A stretch of DNA of 44,938 bases, taken from assembly GCA_035553895.1 (NCBI GenBank), contig DATMJI010000211.1:1-44938 (forward strand), read 5' to 3'. A model generated the notes under the pieces. It was not told the DNA's origin, ran no database searches, and worked only from the letters and a program-made list of their open reading frames with translations. Source of the stretch: JADDRA01 sp035553895 (GTDB lineage: Bacteria; Actinomycetota; Acidimicrobiia; Acidimicrobiales; CADCSY01). The translations under genes and the position numbers were made by a program. Every line of letters begins with the position of its first letter. Position 1 is the stretch's first letter. Shown piece after piece: positions 8,980 through 16,306 of this stretch.

Positions 8980-10053
8980 TCAGCCGAGGACCTCCTCGAG
9001 GAGGTGGGTCCAGGCCGAGGCGACGGAGGTGAGCTCGAAGCGGTCCAGGCACCGGCGCCGGGCGGCCGCCACCAGCGCCCCGGGGGCTTCCAGGACCTCC
9101 GTCACCGCCGCAGCCAGGGCCCGCCCGTCCGCGGGAGGTACCAGCCGGCCCGTCTGCCCGTCCACCACCACCTCGGCCACGCCGCCTACGGCGGTGGCCA
9201 CCACGGGGATTCCGCTCAGGCCGGCTTCGATGAGCACGCCGGGCATGCCCTCGCTGCGGCTGGGCAGCACCAGGACATCGGCTGCCGCCAGCACCGATGC
9301 CGGCTCGGCGGCGACGCCGAGGAAGCGGACCCGGCCCGGTGCCACCGCCGCCGCCAGCGCCTCCAGGCCGGCCCGCTCGGGCCCGTCCCCCGCCACCACC
9401 AGCTCGACGCCGTCCAGGTGGACGAGAGCCCGGATGGCGACCCCGACATCCTTCTCGGGGGTGAGGGACCCGACGAAGACGGCCACGGCGCCGCCGGGGG
9501 CCAGAGCCAGCGCCCGGCGGGCGGCGAGGCGGTGGGGTTCTTCCACCAGGGGGAAGCGCCCGGCGGGCACCCCGTTGGGGATGACGTGGATCCTCGACGC
9601 CGGCACCCCGTAGCGGCGGGACAGCTCGCCGGCCGCTCCCGGCCAGAGGGCGGCCACCGCCCGGGCCCGCCGCAGGAGCAGGCCCGCCCGCAGGCGCCGG
9701 CCCGGCGAGGCCGACCAGTACCCGGGGTCCCCGATGTTGCGGTAAACGAAGGGCACCGGGCGTCCCAGCAGCCCGAGGGCGCAGGCCGGCAGGGTGCGGG
9801 ACCCGTGGGCCACGACGACCGCCACCCCGGCGGCCTCCGCCCGCAGGCGCCCGAGGGTGGAGGGGGACAGCGCCCGGGTGCCGAGGTGGGCCACGTCGAG
9901 GGCAGCGCCGTGCCCGCCGGGGACGAGGGCCACGGACCGCACGTCCAGTCCCCGGCCGGTAAGGGCGCGGCCGAGGTCGGTGGCGAACACCTCGGCCCCG
10001 CGCCGCTGGCTGGACGCCAACACCTGGAGCACCGCCGGGTGCGACCCGTGCAC
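8980..10053 (-). CDS. Glycosyltransferase, GT4 family (GT-B fold)
   Basis: 357 residues. Features include LQVLASSQRRGAEVFATDLG near the start, VIPNGVPAGRF at the domain junction, FVGSLTPEKDVGVAIRAL, and the E-x7-E motif in SRSEGMPGVLIEAGLSG. GTG 10053 was chosen because GGAGGT sits six bases upstream (10060-10065); the longer open frame reaching past 10300 would overlap the divergent dehydrogenase gene and lacks a ribosome site. It is 102 bases upstream of the next minus-strand glycosyltransferase and divergent from the pyrrole cassette. Sugar specificity is unknown. Confidence 0.88.
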   Translation of the reverse strand: MHGSHPAVLQVLASSQRRGAEVFATDLGRALTGRGLDVRSVALVPGGHGAALDVAHLGTRALSPSTLGRLRAEAAGVAVVVAHGSRTLPACALGLLGRPVPFVYRNIGDPGYWSASPGRRLRAGLLLRRARAVAALWPGAAGELSRRYGVPASRIHVIPNGVPAGRFPLVEEPHRLAARRALALAPGGAVAVFVGSLTPEKDVGVAIRALVHLDGVELVVAGDGPERAGLEALAAAVAPGRVRFLGVAAEPASVLAAADVLVLPSRSEGMPGVLIEAGLSGIPVVATAVGGVAEVVVDGQTGRLVPPADGRALAAAVTEVLEAPGALVAAARRRCLDRFELTSVASAWTHLLEEVLG

Positions 10054-10161
10054 GAACCCACCTCCGGTCGACAGCCCGTCGCTCTTGCTGACCCGGCGTC
10101 GCACTGTACTTCCCGGGCGGGCAGCCACGCCCCGTCGCCCGCCGCCGGCGCCCGGGGCACC

Positions 10162-10191
10162 TTGCCGCAGTCGGCGGCCAACCCGTACCCT
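10162..10191 (+). promoter_or_regulatory. Putative promoter of the prolyl/pyrrole cassette
   Basis: TTGCCG (10162-10167) and TACCCT (10186-10191) are separated by 18 bases, in the 222-base gap between the divergent glycosyltransferase and the dehydrogenase. A start site about 7 bases downstream would leave a leader of roughly 75-80 bases. The call rests on consensus match only. Confidence 0.4.
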
Positions 10192-10275
10192 GGCCCGGGC
10201 AGTCGCTCGACGAGATGCCTTCCCACCGGACCCCCCCACGTTCTGGATGCGGAGGCCCGCACACGGAGGAACCCG

Positions 10276-11421
10276 GTGGACTTCGGGTGGACCGAGGAAC
10301 AGCAACGCCGCCGCCAGGAGGTCATCGACTTCGCCCGGCGGGAGCTCAACGACGACGTGCGGGAGCGCGACGCCGGCGCCGCCTTCTCGGCCGAGGCGTG
10401 GAAGCGCTGCGCCGGCTTCGGCATCCAGGGCCTTCCCGTCCCTGAGGAGTACGGCGGCCAGGGTGCCGACCCCATCACCATCATGATGACGATGGAGGCG
10501 CTCGGCTACGGCTGCGCCGACAACGGCCTGCTCTTCGGCCTCGGCGCCCAGATGTGGTCGGCCGAGACCCCTTTGGTGCGCTTCGGCACCGAGGAGCAGA
10601 AGCGCCGCTTCCTCCCCGGCCTCTGCGACGGCTCGCTCGTCGGGGTCCAGGCCATGACCGAACCGGAGTCGGGCTCGGACGCCTTCGCCATGTCGACCCT
10701 GGTGGAGCAGCGCGGTGACCGCTACGTCCTGGACGGGACCAAGACCTTCATCACCAACGCCCCGGTGGCCGACGTGATCGTCGTCTTCGCCACCTCGGCG
10801 CCGGGCAGGGGCTTCGGCGGTGCCTCGGCCTTCCTCGTCGAACGAGGCACGCCGGGCCTGGAGATCGGTCCCCCGCTGGCCAAGATGGGCCTACGCACCA
10901 TCCCCATGGGCGAGGTCAGGCTCTCCGGCTGCGAGGTGCCGGCCGAGAACCGGTTGGGACCGGCGGGCGCGGGCCTGGCCATCTTCAACCACTCCATGGA
11001 CTGGGAGCGCAGCTACATCCTGGCCGGCGCTGTCGGCACCATGCAGCGCCAGCTCGACCGCTGCATCAGCCGGGCCCGGGAGCGCCGCCAGTTCGGCCAG
11101 GCCATCGGGAAGTTCCAGGCCGTGGCCCACCGCATCGTCGACATCCACACCAGGGTGCGCACCGGCCGCCTCCTGCTCTACGAGCTGGCTTGGCTGCGCA
11201 CCCAGAAGAAGTCGACCACCGTGGAATCGGCCCTGGCCAAGCTGTGGGTGAGCGAGTCGTTCCTGGCCTCGAGCCTCGACGCCCTGTTCGTCCACGGGGG
11301 TGCGGGCTACCTCACCGAGAACGAGCTCGAACGCGACGTGCGCGATGCGGTGGCCGGCTGCATCTACTCGGGGACCTCGGACATGCAGCGCAACATCATC
11401 GCCGCTCGCCTCGGTCTGTGA
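10276..11421 (+). CDS. Acyl-CoA-dehydrogenase-fold prolyl-carrier-protein oxidase (PltE/RedW/AnaB type)
   Basis: 381 residues, full length for an acyl-CoA dehydrogenase. Motifs include PVPEEYGGQGADP, AMTEPESGSDA (flavin contact), GTKTFITNAPVAD and REHRQFG-like RERRQFGQAIGKFQA. The Glu used by most family members in Y-E-G-T is Ser here (YSGT, Ser365). Instead Glu244 in SMDWERSYILAG occupies the alternative catalytic-base position of isovaleryl-CoA dehydrogenase; as I recall, prolyl-ACP oxidase AnaB also uses Glu244. With the adjacent proline adenylation and carrier genes, the expected job is FAD-dependent oxidation of L-prolyl-S-carrier, by four electrons to pyrrole-2-carboxyl or by two to pyrroline-carboxyl. 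GTG 10276 has GGAGGA upstream. Its stop overlaps the next start (GTGA). Confidence 0.85.
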   Translation: MDFGWTEEQQRRRQEVIDFARRELNDDVRERDAGAAFSAEAWKRCAGFGIQGLPVPEEYGGQGADPITIMMTMEALGYGCADNGLLFGLGAQMWSAETPLVRFGTEEQKRRFLPGLCDGSLVGVQAMTEPESGSDAFAMSTLVEQRGDRYVLDGTKTFITNAPVADVIVVFATSAPGRGFGGASAFLVERGTPGLEIGPPLAKMGLRTIPMGEVRLSGCEVPAENRLGPAGAGLAIFNHSMDWERSYILAGAVGTMQRQLDRCISRARERRQFGQAIGKFQAVAHRIVDIHTRVRTGRLLLYELAWLRTQKKSTTVESALAKLWVSESFLASSLDALFVHGGAGYLTENELERDVRDAVAGCIYSGTSDMQRNIIAARLGL

Positions 11422-13025
11422 GCGCCCACCTGCTGCACCACCTGCTGGACGCCGCCGCCGAGCGCCGGCCCGGCGCCGGCGCCGTGGTCGACCGCCAGCG
11501 CCGCCTCACCTACGCCGAGCTGGCCGGCCGGGCCAACCGGGTGGCCCGCCTGCTGGTGGCGTGCGGCGTGGCGCCGGGCGAGCGGGTCGGCCTGTACCTG
11601 GAGAAGTCGCCCGAGGCCATCGCCGGCCTGTTCGGGGTACTCAAGGCGGGCGCCGCCTACGTGCCGCTGGACCACCACGCCCCGGCCGAGCGCCTCGCCT
11701 ACATCGCCGCCGACTGCGGGATCCGGACCCTGCTCACCACCTCGGCGCAGTTGCCGGCGTGCGGCGAGCTGGTCGCCGCCGGTGCCCCGCTGGAGCGCCT
11801 GGTCGTCCTCGACGCCACGGGTACCGAGGCCGACGGGGACCAGCCGGGCGTCGAGGTGCCGGGAGTGGAGGTGCTGGGCCCGGTGGAGCTGGCCGCCCAG
11901 GAGGCCTCGCCTCCACCGGTCCGGGTCATCGACCTGGACCTGGCCTACATCCTCTACACCTCCGGCTCCACCGGGCGCCCCAAGGGGGTGATGCTGACCC
12001 ACCGCAACGCCTTGACCTTCGTCGAGTGGGCGGTGACCCGCTTCGCCGTGAGCCCCGAGGACCGGCTGTCGAGCCACGCCCCCCTGCACTTCGACCTGTC
12101 CGTCTTCGACGTCTTCGCCGCCTCGGCCGCCGGGGCCGGGCTGTTCCTGGTTCCCCCCGAGGCCTCGGTCCTGCCCCTCGAAGCCGTCCGTTTCATGGCC
12201 GCCCACGAGCTCACGGTGTGGTACTCGGTGCCCTCCATCCTGGTCATGATCGCCCTGCGGGGCGGCCTGGCCGCCGGTGACCTCCCCCGGCTACGGGCCG
12301 TCCTCTTCGCCGGCGAGGTGCTGGCCCCCAAGCACCTGCGCCGGCTCATGGAGCTCCTGCCCCACGCCGACTTCCACAACCTCTACGGCCCGACCGAGAC
12401 CAACGTCTGCACCCACCACCAGGTGCGCCAGCCCCCGGGCGACGGCGACGGCATCCCCATCGGGCGAGCCATCGACCGGGTCGAGGTCTTCGCCCTGACC
12501 GACGACGGGCAACGGGCGGCGCCGGGGCAGGTGGGTGAGCTCTACGTGCGGGGCACGACGGTGATGAGCGGCTACTGGGGCGACCACGACCGCAGTGCCC
12601 AGGTGCTGGTGCCCGACCCGCTGGGCCGCCCGGTCGGGGACCGGGCGTACCGCACCGGCGATCTGGTGCGGGAGGATGCCGGCGGCAATCTCCACTTCCT
12701 CGGCCGGCGCGACGCCCAGATCAAGAGCCGGGGCTACCGCATCGAGCTGGGTGAGATCGAAGCCGCCCTCCACGCCCATCCGGCCGTGCTGGAGTGTGCC
12801 GTGGTGGCCGTCGCCGACGAGCTCGTCACCAACCGCATCACCGCCTACGTGGCCCGGCGCGACGATGTCGGCCGGGACGAGCTGGTGGCCTTCTGTGGCC
12901 GGCGAATTCCGAAGTATATGATCCCCGAGACGTTCGAGTTCCGGGAGAAGCTGCCCAAGACATCGACGGGAAAGATCGACCGCTTGGCCCTGGCGAGGGG
13001 CGAACACGGAACGGATGGGACATGA
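11418..13025 (+). CDS. Stand-alone L-proline adenylation enzyme (PltF/RedM/CloN4 type)
   Basis: 535 residues, a complete A domain with no attached carrier. Core motifs are YILYTSGSTGRPKGV (A3), HFDLSVFD (A4), NLYGPTETNV (A5), YRTGDLVRE (A7), GRRDAQIKSRGYRIELGEIE (A8) and the catalytic Lys519 in TSTGKID (A10). Aligning to GrsA by eye gives the specificity residues D226, L227, F230, Y269, L296, A298, L322, V330, C331, K519, i.e. DLFYLALVCK. From memory, prolyl-AMP ligases of pyoluteorin/prodigiosin/aminocoumarin pathways carry DLLYLALVCK, one change away. It should activate L-proline with ATP and load it on the carrier protein encoded next. GTG 11418 overlaps the dehydrogenase stop and its own stop overlaps the carrier start (ATGA). 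Confidence 0.88.
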   Translation: MSAHLLHHLLDAAAERRPGAGAVVDRQRRLTYAELAGRANRVARLLVACGVAPGERVGLYLEKSPEAIAGLFGVLKAGAAYVPLDHHAPAERLAYIAADCGIRTLLTTSAQLPACGELVAAGAPLERLVVLDATGTEADGDQPGVEVPGVEVLGPVELAAQEASPPPVRVIDLDLAYILYTSGSTGRPKGVMLTHRNALTFVEWAVTRFAVSPEDRLSSHAPLHFDLSVFDVFAASAAGAGLFLVPPEASVLPLEAVRFMAAHELTVWYSVPSILVMIALRGGLAAGDLPRLRAVLFAGEVLAPKHLRRLMELLPHADFHNLYGPTETNVCTHHQVRQPPGDGDGIPIGRAIDRVEVFALTDDGQRAAPGQVGELYVRGTTVMSGYWGDHDRSAQVLVPDPLGRPVGDRAYRTGDLVREDAGGNLHFLGRRDAQIKSRGYRIELGEIEAALHAHPAVLECAVVAVADELVTNRITAYVARRDDVGRDELVAFCGRRIPKYMIPETFEFREKLPKTSTGKIDRLALARGEHGTDGT

Positions 13026-13276
13026 CGAACGAGGACCGGGTGCGGAACTTCATCCGCACCGACCTGGGCGCCGGGGCTTCGGTGGAGCTCTCCGACGACT
13101 ACCCCCTGATCGAGAACGCGGTGATCGACTCGCTCGGCATCTTCGAGATGGTCCGCTTCATCGAATCGGAGTTCGACGTCGAGGTCGACGACGAGGATCT
13201 GCTCCTCGACAACTTCGCCACCATCGCCGACATCGCCCGCCTGGTCGATGCCAAGCAGGCCCAGCAGGCGACCTGA
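13022..13276 (+). CDS. Stand-alone peptidyl/acyl carrier protein
   Basis: 84 residues, acidic, a single four-helix carrier domain. The phosphopantetheine attachment serine is Ser37 in VIDSLGIFEM. The C-terminal helix region (FATIADIARLVDA) is typical. The 4-base overlap with the adenylation gene implies coupled translation and a dedicated partnership, as with PltL/RedO. The arm would carry L-proline, then the oxidised ring, and possibly be the substrate of the halogenase-like proteins at 2829-5513. A phosphopantetheinyl transferase is not in the window. About 85 bases of non-coding DNA separate it from the convergent sulfotransferase; no convincing terminator was seen there. Confidence 0.9.
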   Translation: MTNEDRVRNFIRTDLGAGASVELSDDYPLIENAVIDSLGIFEMVRFIESEFDVEVDDEDLLLDNFATIADIARLVDAKQAQQAT

Positions 13277-13362
13277 GCAGCCCCGCCAAGCGCCTTCCCG
13301 GCCGGTCTGGCCCCAGGAGACCATGGATTGCCGCGGTTCCCGGGAGCCAGAAGCGGCTGGTT

Positions 13363-14250
13363 TCAGACGTCCCAGGCCAGCTCCTGGCCCAGGAGCTCGC
13401 CCAGGCGCCGGTTGTGCGGGCGGAAGTGCTCGATCAGCTCGGCCCGGGTGTCGCCGGCCATGGGCCGGTAGCTACCGGCGTAGAGCCGGGGGTAGCTCGG
13501 GAGGGCGACCTCGGCCAGGCCCAGGAAGGCCAGGACGCCGGCCATGGCCCCGGCCGCTTCCTCGAAGAGATCCTCGCTGCGAACGACGAGGAGCTGGTGG
13601 CGGGGCAGTACGTTCAGGGCTCGCTCCACCCCGTCGGCATAGGCCCCCCGCGCCAGGTAGGAGTACCGGCGGTAGGCGTCGCCCGGGTAGGCCGGATCGG
13701 CCGCCAACCGGTCGAGCTCGCCGGCCAGGCGCTGCGGCTCGGCAGCCAGGGCGTCCTCGAAAGAGAGGGGCTCGGCGCCCTGCTTGCGCACGTGGTGGTA
13801 GTGGGAGTACGCCCGGTCCACGGGGTTGCGGAGCAGGGCGATCAGCCGCACCTCGGGCAGGGTGGCGGCGATGCGCTCGGGCGCCCGGGGGTGGAAGAGG
13901 TAGTCGGTGCTGGCCTCACCGGTGCGTATCCCGCCCCCGCCGGGCCCGGCCCACCTCCCCGGCAGGGCGAGGGGGAACTGGCTGCGGTACCAGCGCAGGC
14001 CACGCTGGTAGTGCCAGTCGAAGAAGTGGAGCTCCTTCTTGCGGGCCTTGGCGATCTCGGGGTGCTGCCCGAGGTAGTTGTACAGTGACGTGGTGCCGCA
14101 CTTCATGGCGCCGGCGATGAGGAAGTCGGGGAGCTGGCGCAGCGGGCTGGTGAGCAACCGCAGCGGGTCCCGTTCCCGGCACTGGCGGCCCAGCGCCCTC
14201 GCCCGGGCCGGTACCCGGCGGGCGGCCCGCTCCACGGCTCCGGGATGCAT
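13363..14250 (-). CDS. Sulfotransferase (NDST-like, PAPS-dependent)
   Basis: 295 residues. The PAPS 5'-phosphosulfate loop is visible as GAMKCGTTSLYNYLGQHPEI, followed by KKELHFFDWHYQRGLRWY and the 3'-phosphate motif RNPVDRAYSHYHH. LVVRSEDLF and a C-terminal FRPHNRRLGELLGQ complete the bacterial family pattern. The family transfers sulfate from PAPS to carbohydrate hydroxyls or amines; the acceptor is unknown. ATG 14250 shares the hexamer ATGCAT with the start of the divergent glycosyltransferase, so the two genes overlap head to head by 6 bases. The much longer open frame upstream is antisense to that glycosyltransferase. Confidence 0.88.
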   Translation of the reverse strand: MHPGAVERAARRVPARARALGRQCRERDPLRLLTSPLRQLPDFLIAGAMKCGTTSLYNYLGQHPEIAKARKKELHFFDWHYQRGLRWYRSQFPLALPGRWAGPGGGGIRTGEASTDYLFHPRAPERIAATLPEVRLIALLRNPVDRAYSHYHHVRKQGAEPLSFEDALAAEPQRLAGELDRLAADPAYPGDAYRRYSYLARGAYADGVERALNVLPRHQLLVVRSEDLFEEAAGAMAGVLAFLGLAEVALPSYPRLYAGSYRPMAGDTRAELIEHFRPHNRRLGELLGQELAWDV

Positions 14251-15363
14251 GGCGCCGGCCAGTGTAGATGGACCGGGGCCCTGAAGGTCCTTTACGTCTG
14301 CAAGGCGGTGGACGAATCGAGCCCGGTCCTGGCCAACCAGGTGCGTTGGATCCGGGCCCTGGCCCGCCAGCCCGGGGTGGACGAGGTCCGGGTGCTCACC
14401 CCTCGCCGGGGCCGGGCCGACTTGCCCCCTGGGGTCACCGTGCACCCCTTCGGGTCCCGCCCGCCCCTGCAGGTGGCCCGGGCCAGCGCCCGCTTCTACG
14501 CCCGCCTGGCCCGGGTGGTGCGGGGCGTCGACCTGGCCTTCGTCGCCCAGGGGGGCCACTACCCGGCCCTGCTCCTGCCCTGGAAGCTGGTGTCCCGCCG
14601 GCCCGTCTACCAGTGGAAGGCCATGCCCCACATCTCGGCCCGCATGCGTTTCTACGCCCGCTACTGCGACGACCTCGTCTTCACCGCCACCCCCGGTTCG
14701 TTCCCCCTGGCGGGGGACAGCGTCCGGGTGGTGGGCCACGGGATCGACACCGAGCTGTTCGCGGCGCCACATCCCGGTGCCCCCGCCCCCGGGCGCGACC
14801 TGGTCACCGTCACCCGCATCGCCCCGGTGAAGCGGTTGGAGGAGATGATCCGGGCCGTCGCCGAGGTGCGCCGGCGCTTCGGTCGGGCGCCCGGCCTCGA
14901 CATCGTCGGAGCGTGCGACGCCCGCAGCCAGGACCACCGCCGCCACCTGCTGCAGGTGATCGACGCGCTCGACCTGGGGGCATCGGTCCGCCTGGTCGGC
15001 GCCGTCGAGCAGGCCCGGCTGCCGGCACTGCTCGCCGACTACCGGGCCACGCTCAATTTCGCCGAGACCGCCTTCGACAAGGCGGCGGGCGAGGCCATGG
15101 CCAGTGGGCTCCCCGTGCTCACCACCAACCCCCGGGTGGCCGAGGTCGTCCCGGCCGAGCTCCACCCCGAGTTGGTGCTGGCGGCCGGCGACCCGGTGGC
15201 CCAGGCCGAGGCCATCCACCAGGCGCTGTCGTGGGGAGAGGCGACGCGTACGAGCATCGGCGAACGCCTGCGCCAGGCCGTCGTCGACCACCACAGCCTC
15301 GACGCCCTGTTCGCCAAGATCCTCGCCGCCCACCGCCATCTGGTGGTCCAAAGAGGGCGGTAG
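14245..15363 (+). CDS. Glycosyltransferase, GT4-like (GT-B fold)
   Basis: 372 residues. LKVLYVCKAVDESSPVLANQ opens the N-terminal domain; the C-terminal domain has VTVTRIAPVKRLEEMIRAV and ETAFDKAAGEAMASGLPVL, which gives the donor-site Glu residues of GT4 enzymes. ATG 14245 is the only standard in-frame start; a non-standard CTG at 14281, just before LKVLYV, would fit the family N-terminus better. Its promoter must lie inside the divergent sulfotransferase gene if ATG 14245 is used. Sugar and acceptor are unknown. Confidence 0.82.
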   Translation: MHGAGQCRWTGALKVLYVCKAVDESSPVLANQVRWIRALARQPGVDEVRVLTPRRGRADLPPGVTVHPFGSRPPLQVARASARFYARLARVVRGVDLAFVAQGGHYPALLLPWKLVSRRPVYQWKAMPHISARMRFYARYCDDLVFTATPGSFPLAGDSVRVVGHGIDTELFAAPHPGAPAPGRDLVTVTRIAPVKRLEEMIRAVAEVRRRFGRAPGLDIVGACDARSQDHRRHLLQVIDALDLGASVRLVGAVEQARLPALLADYRATLNFAETAFDKAAGEAMASGLPVLTTNPRVAEVVPAELHPELVLAAGDPVAQAEAIHQALSWGEATRTSIGERLRQAVVDHHSLDALFAKILAAHRHLVVQRGR

Positions 15364-15401
15364 CGGTCCCTCTCGACCATCAGATGGGTGTTGGGCTCCG
15401 G

Positions 15402-15407
15402 TAGCAT
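15402..15407 (+). promoter_or_regulatory. Putative -10 element (TAGCAT) for a leaderless transcript
   Basis: TAGCAT lies 8 bases before GTG 15416, so transcription could begin at or next to the start codon. The same hexamer precedes the gene at 19915. No clear -35 was found, and there is no ribosome site. Confidence 0.4.
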
Positions 15408-15415
15408 CGGCGCCC

Positions 15416-16306
15416 GTGCCTGCCCCCACCCGGTCGACCAGTGACCTGGCCACCCGCAACGACGCCATCACCGGTGTGCGGGAAGAGGTCGCCTACCTCG
15501 GTCCCGAGGGTGACGTCCTGGGCTTCACCTATGTGCCCGACGGCGTGGTGCGGGGCGGGGTGGTGCTGTGCCCGTCCCTCCACGCCGAGTTCCTCGGCAA
15601 CTACCGCAAAGAGGTACTTTTGGCCCGGGACCTGGCGGCGGCCGGTCTCGCCGTCCAGCGCTTCCACCACCGCGGCGAGGGCAACAGCCTGGGGGCACCC
15701 GAAGACGTCACCTTCGAGCGCCTCTGCGCCGACGCCACGGTGGCCGGCGACCGGCTGCGGGAACGGACGGGCGTCGACCAGCTGGCCTTCCTCGGGACCC
15801 GGCTCGGCGCCCTGGTGGCGGCGGCCACGTCGAGCGGTCCCCTCGTGCTCTGGGAGCCGGTGCTCGACGCCCGGACCTACTTCCGGGAGGCCTTTCGGGC
15901 CCGGCGGATGCGGGAGCTCAAGGACGGGGTGGCGGAGCCGTCGTCGGCCCCCTCCCTCGAGGCCCAGCTGAGCGACGAGGGTTCGGTGGACGTGCTCGGC
16001 TACACCATCCATCGCTCGCTCTTCGAGAGCTTGCGCCCCCAACACCTGGCGATCGGCGACGTCCCCCGCCCGGTGCTGATCGTCCAGATCGCCAAGCGGG
16101 CAGAGTTGCGCAGGGAGTACACGGCGGCGGCCGAAGCGTGGCGCAGTGCCGGGTGCCCGGTCGACACCGCGGTGGTCGACGACGACGAGTCGTGGTGGTT
16201 CGTCGGCGAGGACTGGCAGCCGGAGGAGCGCCGGTCCGGCACGGCCACCCTGGTGGCCGAGACCCGGAGGTGGCTGCTCGGGCACTACGGAGGGACAGCG
16301 GCATGA
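15416..16306 (+). CDS. Alpha/beta-hydrolase-fold protein with degenerate nucleophile elbow
   Basis: 296 residues. The fold is suggested by GVVLCPSLHAEFLGNYRKE, a strand-turn RFHHRGEGNS, and a nucleophile-elbow-like stretch LAFLGTRLGALVAA. The usual G-x-S-x-G is G-T-R-L-G here, with Arg129 in place of the serine, and the expected C-terminal His is not evident. It is therefore probably not a classical hydrolase. Its stop overlaps the start of a second, related hydrolase-fold gene (ATGA), so the two may form a heteromer. They resemble the paired hydrolases found next to exosortase/polysaccharide genes, and also recall CloN7/CouN7, alpha/beta-fold proteins proposed to move pyrrole-carboxyl groups onto sugars. 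Both analogies are from memory. Confidence 0.7.
   Translation: MPAPTRSTSDLATRNDAITGVREEVAYLGPEGDVLGFTYVPDGVVRGGVVLCPSLHAEFLGNYRKEVLLARDLAAAGLAVQRFHHRGEGNSLGAPEDVTFERLCADATVAGDRLRERTGVDQLAFLGTRLGALVAAATSSGPLVLWEPVLDARTYFREAFRARRMRELKDGVAEPSSAPSLEAQLSDEGSVDVLGYTIHRSLFESLRPQHLAIGDVPRPVLIVQIAKRAELRREYTAAAEAWRSAGCPVDTAVVDDDESWWFVGEDWQPEERRSGTATLVAETRRWLLGHYGGTAA

Noticed and set aside
10276..11421. Dehydrogenase inactive because the Y-E-G-T glutamate is Ser
   Set aside because: The alternative base Glu244 is present at the position used by related enzymes.
13363..15471. Sulfotransferase extended to a 702-residue protein
   Set aside because: The extra 400 residues are antisense to the divergent glycosyltransferase; the family N-terminus lies near ATG 14250.
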